A stretch of 64,000 bases of DNA from NCBI RefSeq assembly GCF_039696035.1, contig NZ_CP155567.1, positions 2,971,001 through 3,035,000 of the forward strand. Reading direction: 5' to 3'. The position numbers and the translations under genes were made by a program. The DNA is from Microbulbifer sp. SAOS-129_SWC. Its GTDB lineage: Bacteria > Pseudomonadota > Gammaproteobacteria > Pseudomonadales > Cellvibrionaceae. Position 1 is the stretch's first letter. Every line of letters begins with the position of its first letter. Shown one piece after another: positions 44,903 to 55,011 of this stretch. A model generated the notes under the pieces. The model was not told the origin of the DNA and made no database searches. It saw nothing but the letters and a program-made list of their open reading frames with translations.

Positions 44903-45247
44903 CTAGCGGGAAATACGCCCGCTGCGCTTGTCGACATAGACCACGTAAACCTGGCTTTTATCCGACAGGCCCTTGACCCGGTATACCGCGCGGCCGTTGC
45001 GCCGCACTTCGGCGATGGCCAGAATTTTGCCACCGTAGCGTCGTTTGACGATGGCCGCGGCCTCGTCGCGGGACACCTCCCGCTGTTGTACCCGCAGGCG
45101 CTCCACCCGCAGGCCTTCGACCCGCGGACTCCCCGGCTGCCAGCTACCACTATGTGCGACAGCGGCCGGCGCGGACGCGGCGCCGAGGCACAACAACAGG
45201 GCGAGGGTCAGGGGTTGCAGCCGAACTGCGACGCGGCTCAATTTCAC
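44903..45247 (-). CDS. Periplasmic PepSY-domain protein
   Basis: A 114-residue exported protein: signal peptide MKLSRVAVRLQPLTLALLLC, then a PepSY-like domain (VSRDEAAAIVKRRYGGKILAIAEV, VYRVKGLSDKSQVYVVYVDKRSGRI). The GTG at 45247 follows an excellent ribosome site (cacaggagtccc); starts further upstream would have no site and disrupt the signal peptide. PepSY proteins often accompany two-component systems and may inhibit proteases or modulate the sensor. It is the first gene before phoP-like and phoQ-like. Confidence 0.82.
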   Translation of the reverse strand: MKLSRVAVRLQPLTLALLLCLGAASAPAAVAHSGSWQPGSPRVEGLRVERLRVQQREVSRDEAAAIVKRRYGGKILAIAEVRRNGRAVYRVKGLSDKSQVYVVYVDKRSGRISR

Positions 45248-45297
45248 GATGGGACTCCTGTGGCTGTGCGATATTCGTTCCATGTGGCCGACGCGAC

Positions 45298-45861
45298 TCA
45301 CCAGGCCGGTGAGACGTCGACGCGAACCCTGATTCTATCGCCCGGGGCCTGATCGGTGCGAGTCAGGTATTCGCGGCCATTATAGCGATAGCGCACGTCG
45401 TAGCCGACCAGCTCGCGGCGGGTGGTGTAGTCATCCACCACCTGACAGCGCTGCTCGGTCGTGTACTGCACCGGCGCATTGGCGCGGCTGATCTCGCTAC
45501 CAAGCAGCGCGCCAACGGCCGCACCGGCCACGGTGGAAGCACCGCGACTGTGGCGGCGGTAGTGCCGATGATGGCCGTGACCGCCAGCTTTGTTGCCGAT
45601 GGCAGCGCCGATCAGGCCACCGATCAGCGCCCCGGCGGGAGAGCCCGGCTGGCGGTAGGCCACCTGCTGGTCCCAGCACTGGGTACGCGGCGTACGCACC
45701 TGCACCTCGTTGTAGACCGGCGTGGCCGAAACAACGCGGGCGTAGTCGTATCCTTCGCCGGCGTTCGGGTAGTAGCCGCTGTCGCCGGCGCTCGCCCAGG
45801 CGCTGAAACCTACCAGTCCGGCCACCAGCGCGGCGGCGATCAGTTGCTTGTACAGTTGCAT
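45298..45861 (-). CDS. Glycine-zipper outer-membrane protein (2TM domain), copy 1
   Basis: A 187-residue exported protein: signal peptide ending ASAGD and a glycine-zipper segment (GALIGGLIGAAIGNKAGG and AGAAVGALLGSE) interrupted by a His/Arg-rich loop. A C-terminal region ends VRVDVSPAW. Such proteins insert in the outer membrane or associate with the envelope. Ribosome site agaagga precedes the ATG at 45861, so the upstream ATG eleven codons earlier is not used. It is the first of four minus-strand genes leading to the PhoPQ-type pair. Confidence 0.82.
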   Translation of the reverse strand: MQLYKQLIAAALVAGLVGFSAWASAGDSGYYPNAGEGYDYARVVSATPVYNEVQVRTPRTQCWDQQVAYRQPGSPAGALIGGLIGAAIGNKAGGHGHHRHYRRHSRGASTVAGAAVGALLGSEISRANAPVQYTTEQRCQVVDDYTTRRELVGYDVRYRYNGREYLTRTDQAPGDRIRVRVDVSPAW

Positions 45862-46134
45862 GATCCTTCTCCGGTTGATCATCGATGGGAGCACTTTACG
45901 GCGGCGGGACTGAATCGAAGCTGAACTGAATTGCAGCCAGGCGCGGTGACCACGTGGTGCCGTCGTCCGGCTGCCGGATTCACAGGGCAGCGCGGACCAT
46001 AAAGGGGACCGTTGACGGTCGGCTTTCCGCGAACCCGGCCCGGGAAGATTGTCGGCCGGGCAATGCGGGCTTGCACTGGCGCATCGCGCCGCCGCAGCAC
46101 GTCGGCTGGCAGCGGCTGAAGACCCGGATGCCGC

Positions 46135-47499
46135 CTAACCCTCCGCCGTCTCCGGCCCCGGCACCTCGTCACCGAGCCAGCGCTGGGTCAGGGTGCCGGC
46201 GGTCATGGCGCCGTTGACGTTGACCGCCGTACGCGCCATATCGATCAGCGGTTCCACCGAAATCAGCAGTGCGACGATGGTCACCGGCAGCCCCAGGGCG
46301 GGCAGCACCACCAGCGCGGCGAAGGTGGCGCCGCCACCGACACCGGCGATACCAAAGGAACCGATCACCACCACCGCCACCATCGTGGCCAGCCATACCG
46401 GATCGAACACATTGATCCCCATCGGCACTGCCACCATCACCGCCAGCATCGCCGGATAGATGCCGGCGCAGCCGTTCTGGCCGATGGTAGCGCCAAACGA
46501 GGCCGAGAAATTGGCGATGGCCGGCGCATTGCCCAGCTCATCGATCTGCGTCTCCACATTCAGCGGAATGGTGGCGGCGCTGGAACGGGAGCTGAAGGCG
46601 AACACCAGCACCGGCCACACGCGGGCAAAATAGTGCAGCGGGCTGATGCCATTGATCAGCAACAGCAGGCCGTGCACAACAAACATCAACCCGATGGCCA
46701 CAAACGAGGCCACGACGAAGCTGAACAGGTTGAGGATATCCGCCCAGCTGGATCCGGCGACCAGCTTTGCCACCAGCGCCATAACGCCGTAGGGGGTCAG
46801 CAGCATGACCAGGCGCACCAGCTTCATCACCCACACCTGGGCCACGTGCACGAATTGCTCGATCTGCTCACCTTCTTTCGGGTGTTCGCGGCGCACGCCC
46901 AGCGCTGCCAGCCCCAGCAACACCGCAAACACCACCACTGCGATGACCGATGTATCGCGGCTACCGGCGAGGTCGGCGAAGATATTCTGCGGAACAAAGG
47001 AAATCAGTATCTGCGCGATACTCAGGTCGCTCACCTGGCCCAGCTGCTGATTCAGCACATCCGCACGCGTCGCTTCACGCGCCCCTTCCACCAGGCCCGC
47101 AGCCGACAGTCCGAACAGGTGCGCCACCAGCACACCGACCAGTGCCGCCACCGCGGTGGTGCCCAGCAGCACCGCCAGTACCGATACACTGATCTTGCCC
47201 AGCGAGCGGGTGTTGCTGACTTTCACCACGGCCCCGAGAATCGACACCAGTACCAGCGGCATTACCAACAGGTGCAGCAGGTTGATGTAGCCGTCTCCGA
47301 GCACGTCGATCCACTCCAATACCTCGGCCGGCACCGCGCCCCAGTCGCGCGCCACCTGTACCAGGCCGCCGTACGCGACACCCAGTAACAGACCGGCGAA
47401 CACCGCCGGCGACAGCGATTCGCGGCTGCGCTGCCAGCGAAACAGCGGCCAAAGCAGCACGGCAAAGAAAATCAACAGGAGGAGAGAACTGATAGACAT
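46135..47499 (-). CDS. Dicarboxylate/amino acid:cation symporter, probable cystine transporter (TcyP/YdjN-like)
   Basis: A 454-residue SLC1-type transporter with the hairpin-loop signatures FAFSSRSSAATIPLNVETQ and GATIGQNGCAGIYPAML, and about eight helices. The N-terminal half (LHLLVMPLVLVSILGAVVKV, SLGKISVSVLAVLLGTTAVAALVG) is close in style to YdjN/TcyP, the L-cystine importer, more than to GltP or DctA. It should import cystine or a related acidic amino acid with sodium or protons. The ATG at 47499 is chosen over a far upstream one. It is transcribed alone. Confidence 0.88.
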   Translation of the reverse strand: MSISSLLLLIFFAVLLWPLFRWQRSRESLSPAVFAGLLLGVAYGGLVQVARDWGAVPAEVLEWIDVLGDGYINLLHLLVMPLVLVSILGAVVKVSNTRSLGKISVSVLAVLLGTTAVAALVGVLVAHLFGLSAAGLVEGAREATRADVLNQQLGQVSDLSIAQILISFVPQNIFADLAGSRDTSVIAVVVFAVLLGLAALGVRREHPKEGEQIEQFVHVAQVWVMKLVRLVMLLTPYGVMALVAKLVAGSSWADILNLFSFVVASFVAIGLMFVVHGLLLLINGISPLHYFARVWPVLVFAFSSRSSAATIPLNVETQIDELGNAPAIANFSASFGATIGQNGCAGIYPAMLAVMVAVPMGINVFDPVWLATMVAVVVIGSFGIAGVGGGATFAALVVLPALGLPVTIVALLISVEPLIDMARTAVNVNGAMTAGTLTQRWLGDEVPGPETAEG

Positions 47500-47622
47500 A
47501 ACTTCAACTTCCGGACGCAACGATCGAGTAACACACTCGAATAAAAAAGAAGAAGGTGCGCTTGCCAACCGCCGCACCGATTCTGGATCGATACACCTTG
47601 TTTATTGCTTTATCTGTGGCGC

Positions 47623-48087
47623 TCACTGGCCCCGCGCGCGCTCCACAGCGGCGGTGAGGCTGGTCTCGGTCTGCGGCCCGACCAAGGTCTCGCGCCAGCG
47701 GCCATCGGCACCGATCACCAATGTGCTGGGCAGCACCTCCGGCCGCGGCTGCTTCCAGCGCGGCGCGGGGTCGTCCGCGAGCAGGGGGAACTCAATGCCC
47801 ATTTTGCGCGCCTGCTTGGCGACCATGCCGGCCGGCGGCCGATCGTAGTTGACACCCAGTACCAGTACCCCGTCAGTGGCACGGGCAAAGCGATTCAGCT
47901 CCGGGACCTCCTCCCGGCATGGCTTGCACCACTCGGCCCAGTAATTGATCAGCAGGACTTTACCGCTGATATCGACGCGTTCACCGTCGATCGTCGACAG
48001 GCCGCCACCGTGCTCACACCCGCTTATTGCGACGGCCAACCACAGCCAGACTGCCAACCGTATCGCCGTCGGCATCCGTTTTGTCAC
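47623..48087 (-). CDS. TlpA/ResA-like thioredoxin-fold lipoprotein
   Basis: A 154-residue protein: lipobox-like AISGC, then a thioredoxin-fold domain with the redox motif WCKPC (INYWAEWCKPCREEVPELNR) and a cis-proline region (VLPSTLVIGADG). TlpA/ResA-type proteins reduce disulfides or support cytochrome c maturation in the periplasm. The GTG at 48087 has aaagg at a good distance; an ATG at 48075 is an alternative. Either start overlaps the 3' end of the YihY gene by roughly 60-75 bases in another frame. Confidence 0.82.
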   Translation of the reverse strand: MTKRMPTAIRLAVWLWLAVAISGCEHGGGLSTIDGERVDISGKVLLINYWAEWCKPCREEVPELNRFARATDGVLVLGVNYDRPPAGMVAKQARKMGIEFPLLADDPAPRWKQPRPEVLPSTLVIGADGRWRETLVGPQTETSLTAAVERARGQ

Positions 48088-49396
48088 TGCCACCTTTACT
48101 TCCCCCACGCTTGCTTCTGCTCTTGGAATTTTTGCTCGCCTGCGCGCCGCCGCGCTCCTTCTTCTGCGCCTCGGCCTCGGCTTCCTGCGCTGCGCGGAAC
48201 AGCTGACCCAGATCGGTGGCGAGCATGTCGCCGGCAAAGGCCTGGGTCTCAGTGAAGCGGCGCTCCACTTCCCCATACCAGGGCAGGCTGTGCAGCTCAC
48301 TGTGACTGTACTCGGGTATCGGCGCCGGGTTGAGCCACTGTACCAGCTCCATCAGCGAAATGGAGTCGAGATCCCGCAGCAACACATAGTCGTTGCGCTC
48401 GGTCTGCGTCACCACCTTGTGCTCCTGCAAAACCTCGCGGATACGCCGCCACTGTGCCGGCTTGATCCCCGCCCGGGATATGTCCTGTTCGCGCAACGGC
48501 TGACCGCGCTGGTAGTTGCGGTAGAAGGCCCACAACAGCACCAGCGTCGCCACCACGTCGGAATACTTTCGCCCGCCTGTGGCCGCGTGGTACACCGACA
48601 GGATGCGTACCAGCACGCAGCCGGCCAGCACGATCATCCACATCAGGTATATCCACATCAGAAACAGCGGCACAAACGCGAAAGCGCCGTAGACCGCCTT
48701 GACCGAGCTGCGCGCCACCATGAGGCCGAACAGGATCTTGGCCACCTCGAACGCGCAGGCGGTGATAACGCCCCCGGCAAGACCGTAGCGCAGCGGCACA
48801 CGACAGTTGGGCACCGCGGTAAACAGCAGCGTGAAAGCGAGTGCAGAAAACAGCCACGGCAATAGGCGCAACAGCATCGGCACCACGCCCAGGGTGTCAC
48901 CCTCGGGTAAAAACAGCTTCTGCGAAAACAGGTAGGTGGACGCGGCGAGACCCGCACCGAGCAGAATCGGCCCGAGGCTGAGGATGGCCCAGTAAAGCAG
49001 GAAGCTGGAAACGCCGCGGCGGCCGCGGGGAATATCCCAGATGGCGTTGAAGGTCGCCTCGATATTGCGCAGCATCAGGCCCGCCGTAATCAGCAGTATA
49101 CCGATGCCGGCACCGGTCAGGCGCTGGGCCTGGGCGGAGAAGTTGCTGATGTACTCCTGCACTTCGCGACCACTCTCGGGCACGAAATGGGCAAACACCT
49201 GCTGTTCCAGCTTGTTTTCCAGACCGGCAAAGTCGGGAAACAGCGACAGCATGGCGTAGCTCACCGTCATCAGCGGTACTATCGCAAACAGGGTCATATA
49301 GGTGAGCGCAGCCGCACTCTGGCGACAGTTCTTTTCGTTGAACAGCGTCCACAGGGAAGTAAAGAAGCGACGCCAGCGATGCACCAATTCCGTCAT
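48014..49396 (-). CDS. YihY/BrkB-family inner-membrane protein
   Basis: A 460-residue YihY-family membrane protein with six or so helices. Signatures are RQSAAALTYMTLFAIVPLMTVSYAM, NIEATFNAIWDIPRGRRG, and the PLFLMWIYLMWMIVLAGC stretch. A cytoplasmic C-terminal extension ends in a Ser/Lys/Gly-rich tail (SKNSKSRSKRGGSKGGSDK). Despite the old name RNase BN, the family is now considered a membrane protein of unclear role. Its tail coding region overlaps the start of the downstream TlpA gene. It is divergent from the ArsC-family gene. Confidence 0.92.
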   Translation of the reverse strand: MTELVHRWRRFFTSLWTLFNEKNCRQSAAALTYMTLFAIVPLMTVSYAMLSLFPDFAGLENKLEQQVFAHFVPESGREVQEYISNFSAQAQRLTGAGIGILLITAGLMLRNIEATFNAIWDIPRGRRGVSSFLLYWAILSLGPILLGAGLAASTYLFSQKLFLPEGDTLGVVPMLLRLLPWLFSALAFTLLFTAVPNCRVPLRYGLAGGVITACAFEVAKILFGLMVARSSVKAVYGAFAFVPLFLMWIYLMWMIVLAGCVLVRILSVYHAATGGRKYSDVVATLVLLWAFYRNYQRGQPLREQDISRAGIKPAQWRRIREVLQEHKVVTQTERNDYVLLRDLDSISLMELVQWLNPAPIPEYSHSELHSLPWYGEVERRFTETQAFAGDMLATDLGQLFRAAQEAEAEAQKKERGGAQASKNSKSRSKRGGSKGGSDKTDADGDTVGSLAVVGRRNKRV

Positions 49397-49709
49397 GGTT
49401 GTTTCCGCGTTTTTGTTGTTAGAGGAGGCAGGGTCCTGCGCGCGACAGCCGGCGGTACGCCCTTGTAAACCACCCAGTGGAATGTCGCTGTCCTTTCAAA
49501 TCACACCCCTGCGGGCCCTGCACAACAGGCCGCGCCGTGTTGCTCCTCGCTTATTTCACGAGCCAGACCACCAGCGCAATTGCTCAACCCGACTGCCGCG
49601 CCTTCGGTCGCCGTGCCCTGCCCGATCCGTTTGGCGGCGGCCACGCAGCTATCGAATTTAGTGTGGGCAGGCCCTAGAATATGCCAAACCTTAACAGGAT
49701 ACCGCCGTA
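49397..49709. other. Divergent promoter interval between YihY and ArsC-family genes
   Basis: About 310 bases with no convincing gene. A TAGAAT hexamer (49675-49680) could be the -10 element of the ArsC-family gene, but no good -35 partner was seen. Confidence 0.35.
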
Positions 49710-51012
<1,303 letters not shown>

Positions 51013-51107
51013 CCGCGGCGGCGCCGCCGCCACACAGCCCATGGCAAGACCCATTGGAAATGACCGCGCCCAACGGCACTGCCGCCGGCGCTAAGGAGCG
51101 TTGAGGT

Positions 51108-52973
51108 TTGACTGACTATCCCCACAGAAAAGGATTTATTCGCCGCTTTTTCGGCGCCATTGGAGCGACCCTGACCTGGCTGCGCCGGGTGTTCGCCAAC
51201 CTGCTGTTCCTTGCCGTGCTGCTGTTTATCGGTGCACTGATTTTCGGCAAGGAAGAGCGGCTCACCATCCCCCAGGGCGCCGCGCTGAAAGTAGCTCCCA
51301 CCGGTATGCTGGTAGATGAGGTTTCCACGCCCAGTACCCTGCCCGCGCTGTTCGGCGGCGCCGAGGGGCCGGTAGAGACGCGCGTCAAGGACCTGGTGGA
51401 TGCCATCGACATGGCCGCCAAGGACAAACGCATTTCGTCTGTGGTACTGGAGCTGGATTACCTGGTCGGCGCCAACCTCAGCAAGCTGGAGGAAGTCGGC
51501 TCTGCGTTACAGCGGTTCAAGGCCGCCGGTAAACCCATCTACGCGGTGGGCGACAATTTCACCCAGTCCCAGTATTTCCTCGCCAGCCACGCCGACAAGG
51601 TGATCCTGAACCCGATGGGCTCGGTACTGCTGACCGGCTTTGGCGCCTATCGCAATTACTACAAGAGTGCGCTGGACAAGCTGAAAGTCAATTTCCATGT
51701 CTTCCGCGTCGGCGACTACAAAGATTATATCGAGCCCTATATCCGCGACGACATGTCCCCCGCCTCGCGCGAGGACAACCAGCGCTGGATCAACGAACTG
51801 TGGGGCGAGTACACCGATCAGGTCAGCGGCCTGCGCAACCTGCCGCCCGAAGCCATCGACCGCTATATCGCCGAGCTGCCGCAGAATTTGCGCAAGCACA
51901 AAGGCAGCATGGCCGACACCGCCCTGGCCAACAACCTGGTGGACCAGCTCGCCAGCCGCCGTGACGCGGACAGTGAGCTGGAAAAGAAAATCGGCACCAG
52001 CGACGACAAACAGACCTACAAGTCCATCGACGCCCTCGCCTACCTGCGCAACCAGCAGCTCACCGACATTCCCAAGCCCGGCAGCGACACCGGCACCATC
52101 GGCCTGATTTCCGCGACCGGCACCATCGTCGATGGCGAGGCGCCGGCCGGCAAGATCGGCAGCAAGAGCCTCAACAGCCTGATCGCCAAGGCGCGGGAGA
52201 AAAAAGTGGATGCGCTGGTGGTGCGCGTCGACAGCGGCGGCGGCTCCGCCTTTGCCTCCGAAGCCATCCGCCAGGAACTGCTGGCCACCCGCGATGCCGG
52301 TATTCCAGTGGTGATCTCAATGGGCAGCGTGGCGGCTTCCGGCGGCTACTGGCTGTCGACCGCCGGCGACCATATCTGGGCTTCGCCCTCCACCATTACC
52401 GGCTCTATCGGCGTCTTCGGTGCCTTCCCCACGTTCGAGGACTCACTGGAATCCGTCGGTATCTACAACGACGGTGTCGGCACCTCGGACCTGGCCGGCA
52501 CCATGCGCATCGACCGGCCGCTGCCGAAAGCCGCCGCCAGCGTGCTGCAGCAGGGCGTCGAAAACACCTACGCGCGCTTCCTGCAAATCGTCGCCGAAGC
52601 CCGCGGCAGTACCCCGGAAGAGGTCAACAAGATCGCCCAGGGCCAGGTGTGGACCGGGCGCGCGGCGCAGCAGCTGGGTCTGGTCGATGAACTCGGCACC
52701 CTCAACGACGCCATTGCCGATGCCGCGCAACTGGCCAAGGTGAGCAAGTTCCGGGTCGAGGAGATCAAGCGCCCGCTGTCGCCGGGCGAGAAGTTCCTGC
52801 GCGCCCTGTCGAACAATGTGGACGCGCGCATCGCCGCACAGGTAAAGGCCAACCTGCCGCTGGGTGCCTGGCTGAACACCCTGGCACCGACCCTGGCGCC
52901 GGTAGCCGAGCTGCAGAATTACCACGACCCCCGTGCCCTCTACGTGCGCTGCCTGATGTGCCGCGCCCCCTGA
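51108..52973 (+). CDS. sppA: Signal peptide peptidase SppA, 67K type
   Basis: SppA degrades remnant signal peptides in the inner membrane. The 621-residue protein has the tandem architecture of the long form. A membrane helix lies near residue 30 (NLLFLAVLLFIGALIF). The N-terminal half holds the general-base lysine in VGDYKDYIEPYIRDDMSP. The nucleophilic serine is in GSVAASGGYWLST. The TTG at 51108 (MTDYPHRKGF) is the likely start. The C-terminal ending with VRCLMCRAP is unusual but no frame break is apparent. A GC hairpin follows the stop. Confidence 0.95.
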   Translation: MTDYPHRKGFIRRFFGAIGATLTWLRRVFANLLFLAVLLFIGALIFGKEERLTIPQGAALKVAPTGMLVDEVSTPSTLPALFGGAEGPVETRVKDLVDAIDMAAKDKRISSVVLELDYLVGANLSKLEEVGSALQRFKAAGKPIYAVGDNFTQSQYFLASHADKVILNPMGSVLLTGFGAYRNYYKSALDKLKVNFHVFRVGDYKDYIEPYIRDDMSPASREDNQRWINELWGEYTDQVSGLRNLPPEAIDRYIAELPQNLRKHKGSMADTALANNLVDQLASRRDADSELEKKIGTSDDKQTYKSIDALAYLRNQQLTDIPKPGSDTGTIGLISATGTIVDGEAPAGKIGSKSLNSLIAKAREKKVDALVVRVDSGGGSAFASEAIRQELLATRDAGIPVVISMGSVAASGGYWLSTAGDHIWASPSTITGSIGVFGAFPTFEDSLESVGIYNDGVGTSDLAGTMRIDRPLPKAAASVLQQGVENTYARFLQIVAEARGSTPEEVNKIAQGQVWTGRAAQQLGLVDELGTLNDAIADAAQLAKVSKFRVEEIKRPLSPGEKFLRALSNNVDARIAAQVKANLPLGAWLNTLAPTLAPVAELQNYHDPRALYVRCLMCRAP

Positions 52974-52979
52974 CCCCCC

Positions 52980-53006
52980 CGGTGCGGGCGCGCTGCGCCC
53001 GCACCG
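52980..53006 (+). terminator. GC hairpin downstream of sppA
   Basis: A 12-pair perfect stem (CGGTGCGGGCGC / GCGCCCGCACCG, loop GCT) begins about seven bases after the sppA stop. It lacks a strong U-tract. Confidence 0.65.
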
Positions 53007-53157
53007 ACTGCCGAGTACCGCTCCCCACCCGCACGCAAAGAGTGAAGCCTCTCGCAACTTCGCCCTCCCGCCGTCCCTCATTTCCGAGCAAGTGGTACCA
53101 TCCGGGCAAATTACGCGCACCCGCCGGTGCCGTACAAAATTTGACCGGAGGTAATCC

Positions 53158-53883
53158 ATGAAAAGCGCCCACGTCATCGCCAGCCTACTGATCGCCTGCA
53201 GTCTCGCCGGTGTGGTACACGCCGATCCGCCCGAGGGGCGCGGCTGGAAAAAGCACCGCCACCACGATCGTCACCACGACCGCTACCAGGCCCGGGAGGA
53301 ATACTGGGACGGCAACTGCAAGGTGGAGCGCAAGTGGAAGCATAATGGCGACTATACCGAGGAGCGTCACTGCCACAACGATTACCGCCGCCCGGCGCAG
53401 GTCGTGGTGGTATTGCCGCCATGGCTGCAGCGCCAATCCGGCGAACCGCAGTACATCCCCGAATCCCGCCCGACTGCCCGGCCCGTTGCCACCCGCTGTA
53501 ACAGCGACCGGGTGGGCAGCGTCCTCGGCGGCCTGATCGGCGGCGTGCTGGGGCACCAGATCGGCGGTGGCAACGGCAAAACCGCTGCCACCATCGGCGG
53601 CGCCATTGCCGGTGTGCTGATCGGCGGCGACATCGGCCGCAAGATGGACCAGCGCAACCAGGCGTGTGTAGCCCAGGCACTGGAGTTCGCCCCCGAGGGA
53701 CAACGCATCACCTGGCAGAATCCGGCGGGCAGTGAACAGTACGCGGTAACTCCCGGTGCGGTGGAACAGCGCGGCGACCGCTACTGCCGCAGCTTTACCG
53801 CCGAGGTGCAGAGCGGCCAGACGCCGCAGACCACGCGGAGCACGGCCTGCCGCCAGCCCGACGGCACCTGGGTGCGCCTGTAA
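53158..53883 (+). CDS. Glycine-zipper outer-membrane protein (2TM domain), copy 2
   Basis: A 241-residue exported protein: signal peptide ending VVHA, then a His/Arg-rich region (KKHRHHDRHHDR), and a glycine-zipper segment (VGSVLGGLIGGVLGHQIGGG, IGGAIAGVLIGGDIGRKMD). The C-terminal domain carries cysteine pairs and ends DGTWVRL. It resembles other glycine-zipper 2TM envelope proteins, whose precise role is unclear. Ribosome site ggaggtaatcc precedes the ATG. A GC hairpin follows. Confidence 0.85.
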   Translation: MKSAHVIASLLIACSLAGVVHADPPEGRGWKKHRHHDRHHDRYQAREEYWDGNCKVERKWKHNGDYTEERHCHNDYRRPAQVVVVLPPWLQRQSGEPQYIPESRPTARPVATRCNSDRVGSVLGGLIGGVLGHQIGGGNGKTAATIGGAIAGVLIGGDIGRKMDQRNQACVAQALEFAPEGQRITWQNPAGSEQYAVTPGAVEQRGDRYCRSFTAEVQSGQTPQTTRSTACRQPDGTWVRL

Positions 53884-53897
53884 AACTCCCGTTCACC

Positions 53898-53924
53898 GCG
53901 GACGGCGCCTCCTGCGCCGTCCGC
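53898..53924 (+). terminator. GC hairpin downstream of the glycine-zipper gene
   Basis: An 11-pair stem (GCGGACGGCGC / GCGCCGTCCGC, five-base loop) starts 15 bases after the stop. No U-tract is seen. Confidence 0.6.
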
Positions 53925-54150
53925 GCTGAGCCACTGCCCCGTCATTGCCCACGCTTTTCGCACCAATTTGGCGCACCCCTCCATTTCCCACCGCCGCGCA
54001 GCCCAAATCGGTGCACAAAAAACCCGCTAATCGATAAGAACGACGCCAATCCGCGCCGCCAAGGTGCATTCTGTCCGCAACCTCCCCATCTGGCACTATT
54101 TTTGGATCTACAGCCATAACAGTTCTAAAAAAGACGATACCCCACGGGCG

Positions 54151-55011
54151 ATGACAACCACTGACATTTTGCGCGGTAGCTGGCTGATCGCCAGCGACCT
54201 GGACGGCACCCTGCTGGACCACGACGACTACTCTCACGCGCCGGTAGACGCGCTGCTGCAGCAGCTGGAAGCCGACGGCGTCCCCGTGGTGCTGAACAGC
54301 AGCAAGACGTTTGTGGAGATGTGCGAACTGCGCCGCGAGCTGCACAACCAGCACCCGTTTATCGTCGAAAACGGCTCCGCGCTCTTCATCCCCGACGGCT
54401 ATTTTCCCGCACCACCCGCCGATGCCGGCCACCGCGATGGCTACTGGGTCGTGGAAACCGGCACCGCGCGGGTACAACTGCTCGAATTTCTCGCCGCCGA
54501 CAGCGCCGCCCACGGCAGGCCCTACCTGAGCTTTGCCAACGCCACCACCGCGGAAATTGTCGCCGCCACTGGGCTGAGCCCGGCCCAGGCCCGCGCCGCT
54601 GCCGATCGCGACTACTCGGAGCCACTGCTGTGGCGCGGCAGCGAGGCGGAGCGGCGCGACTTTGCCGCGCGTGCCCGCGCGGCCGGCCTGTCCACACTGC
54701 AGGGCGGCCGCTTCCTGCACCTGCTCGGCCGCACCGACAAGGGCAGCGCCACGCTGCAACTGCTCGACTGTTACCGCCGTGCCCGCGACATTGATTACCA
54801 GCTGATCGCCGCCGGCGACAGTCCCAACGACCGCGACATGCTGGCGGTGGCCGATATCGCCGTCATCGTGCGTGCCGCCAATCGGCCGCCGCCGGAGTTG
54901 CCGGCCAATCCCGGACAGCGGGTGATCATCAGTGACGCCATCGGCCCACAGGGCTGGCGCGACGTCATCGCCGAATTGTTCTTTCAAGCTACAGGCAGGA
55001 GTCAGCCGTGA
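54151..55011 (+). CDS. HAD phosphatase, mannosyl/glucosyl-3-phosphoglycerate phosphatase family
   Basis: A 286-residue HAD-superfamily (Cof/MpgP) phosphatase. The catalytic DxD is in IASDLDGTLLDHDDY, the NSSKT motif follows, and the closing motif is AAGDSPNDRDMLAVAD. In this context it should dephosphorylate glucosyl-3-phosphoglycerate to glucosylglycerate. The ATG at 54151 begins the conserved N-terminus; no strong ribosome site is visible. The next gene (GT81-like) overlaps its stop by four bases. Mannosyl rather than glucosyl specificity cannot be excluded. Confidence 0.85.
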   Translation: MTTTDILRGSWLIASDLDGTLLDHDDYSHAPVDALLQQLEADGVPVVLNSSKTFVEMCELRRELHNQHPFIVENGSALFIPDGYFPAPPADAGHRDGYWVVETGTARVQLLEFLAADSAAHGRPYLSFANATTAEIVAATGLSPAQARAAADRDYSEPLLWRGSEAERRDFAARARAAGLSTLQGGRFLHLLGRTDKGSATLQLLDCYRRARDIDYQLIAAGDSPNDRDMLAVADIAVIVRAANRPPPELPANPGQRVIISDAIGPQGWRDVIAELFFQATGRSQP

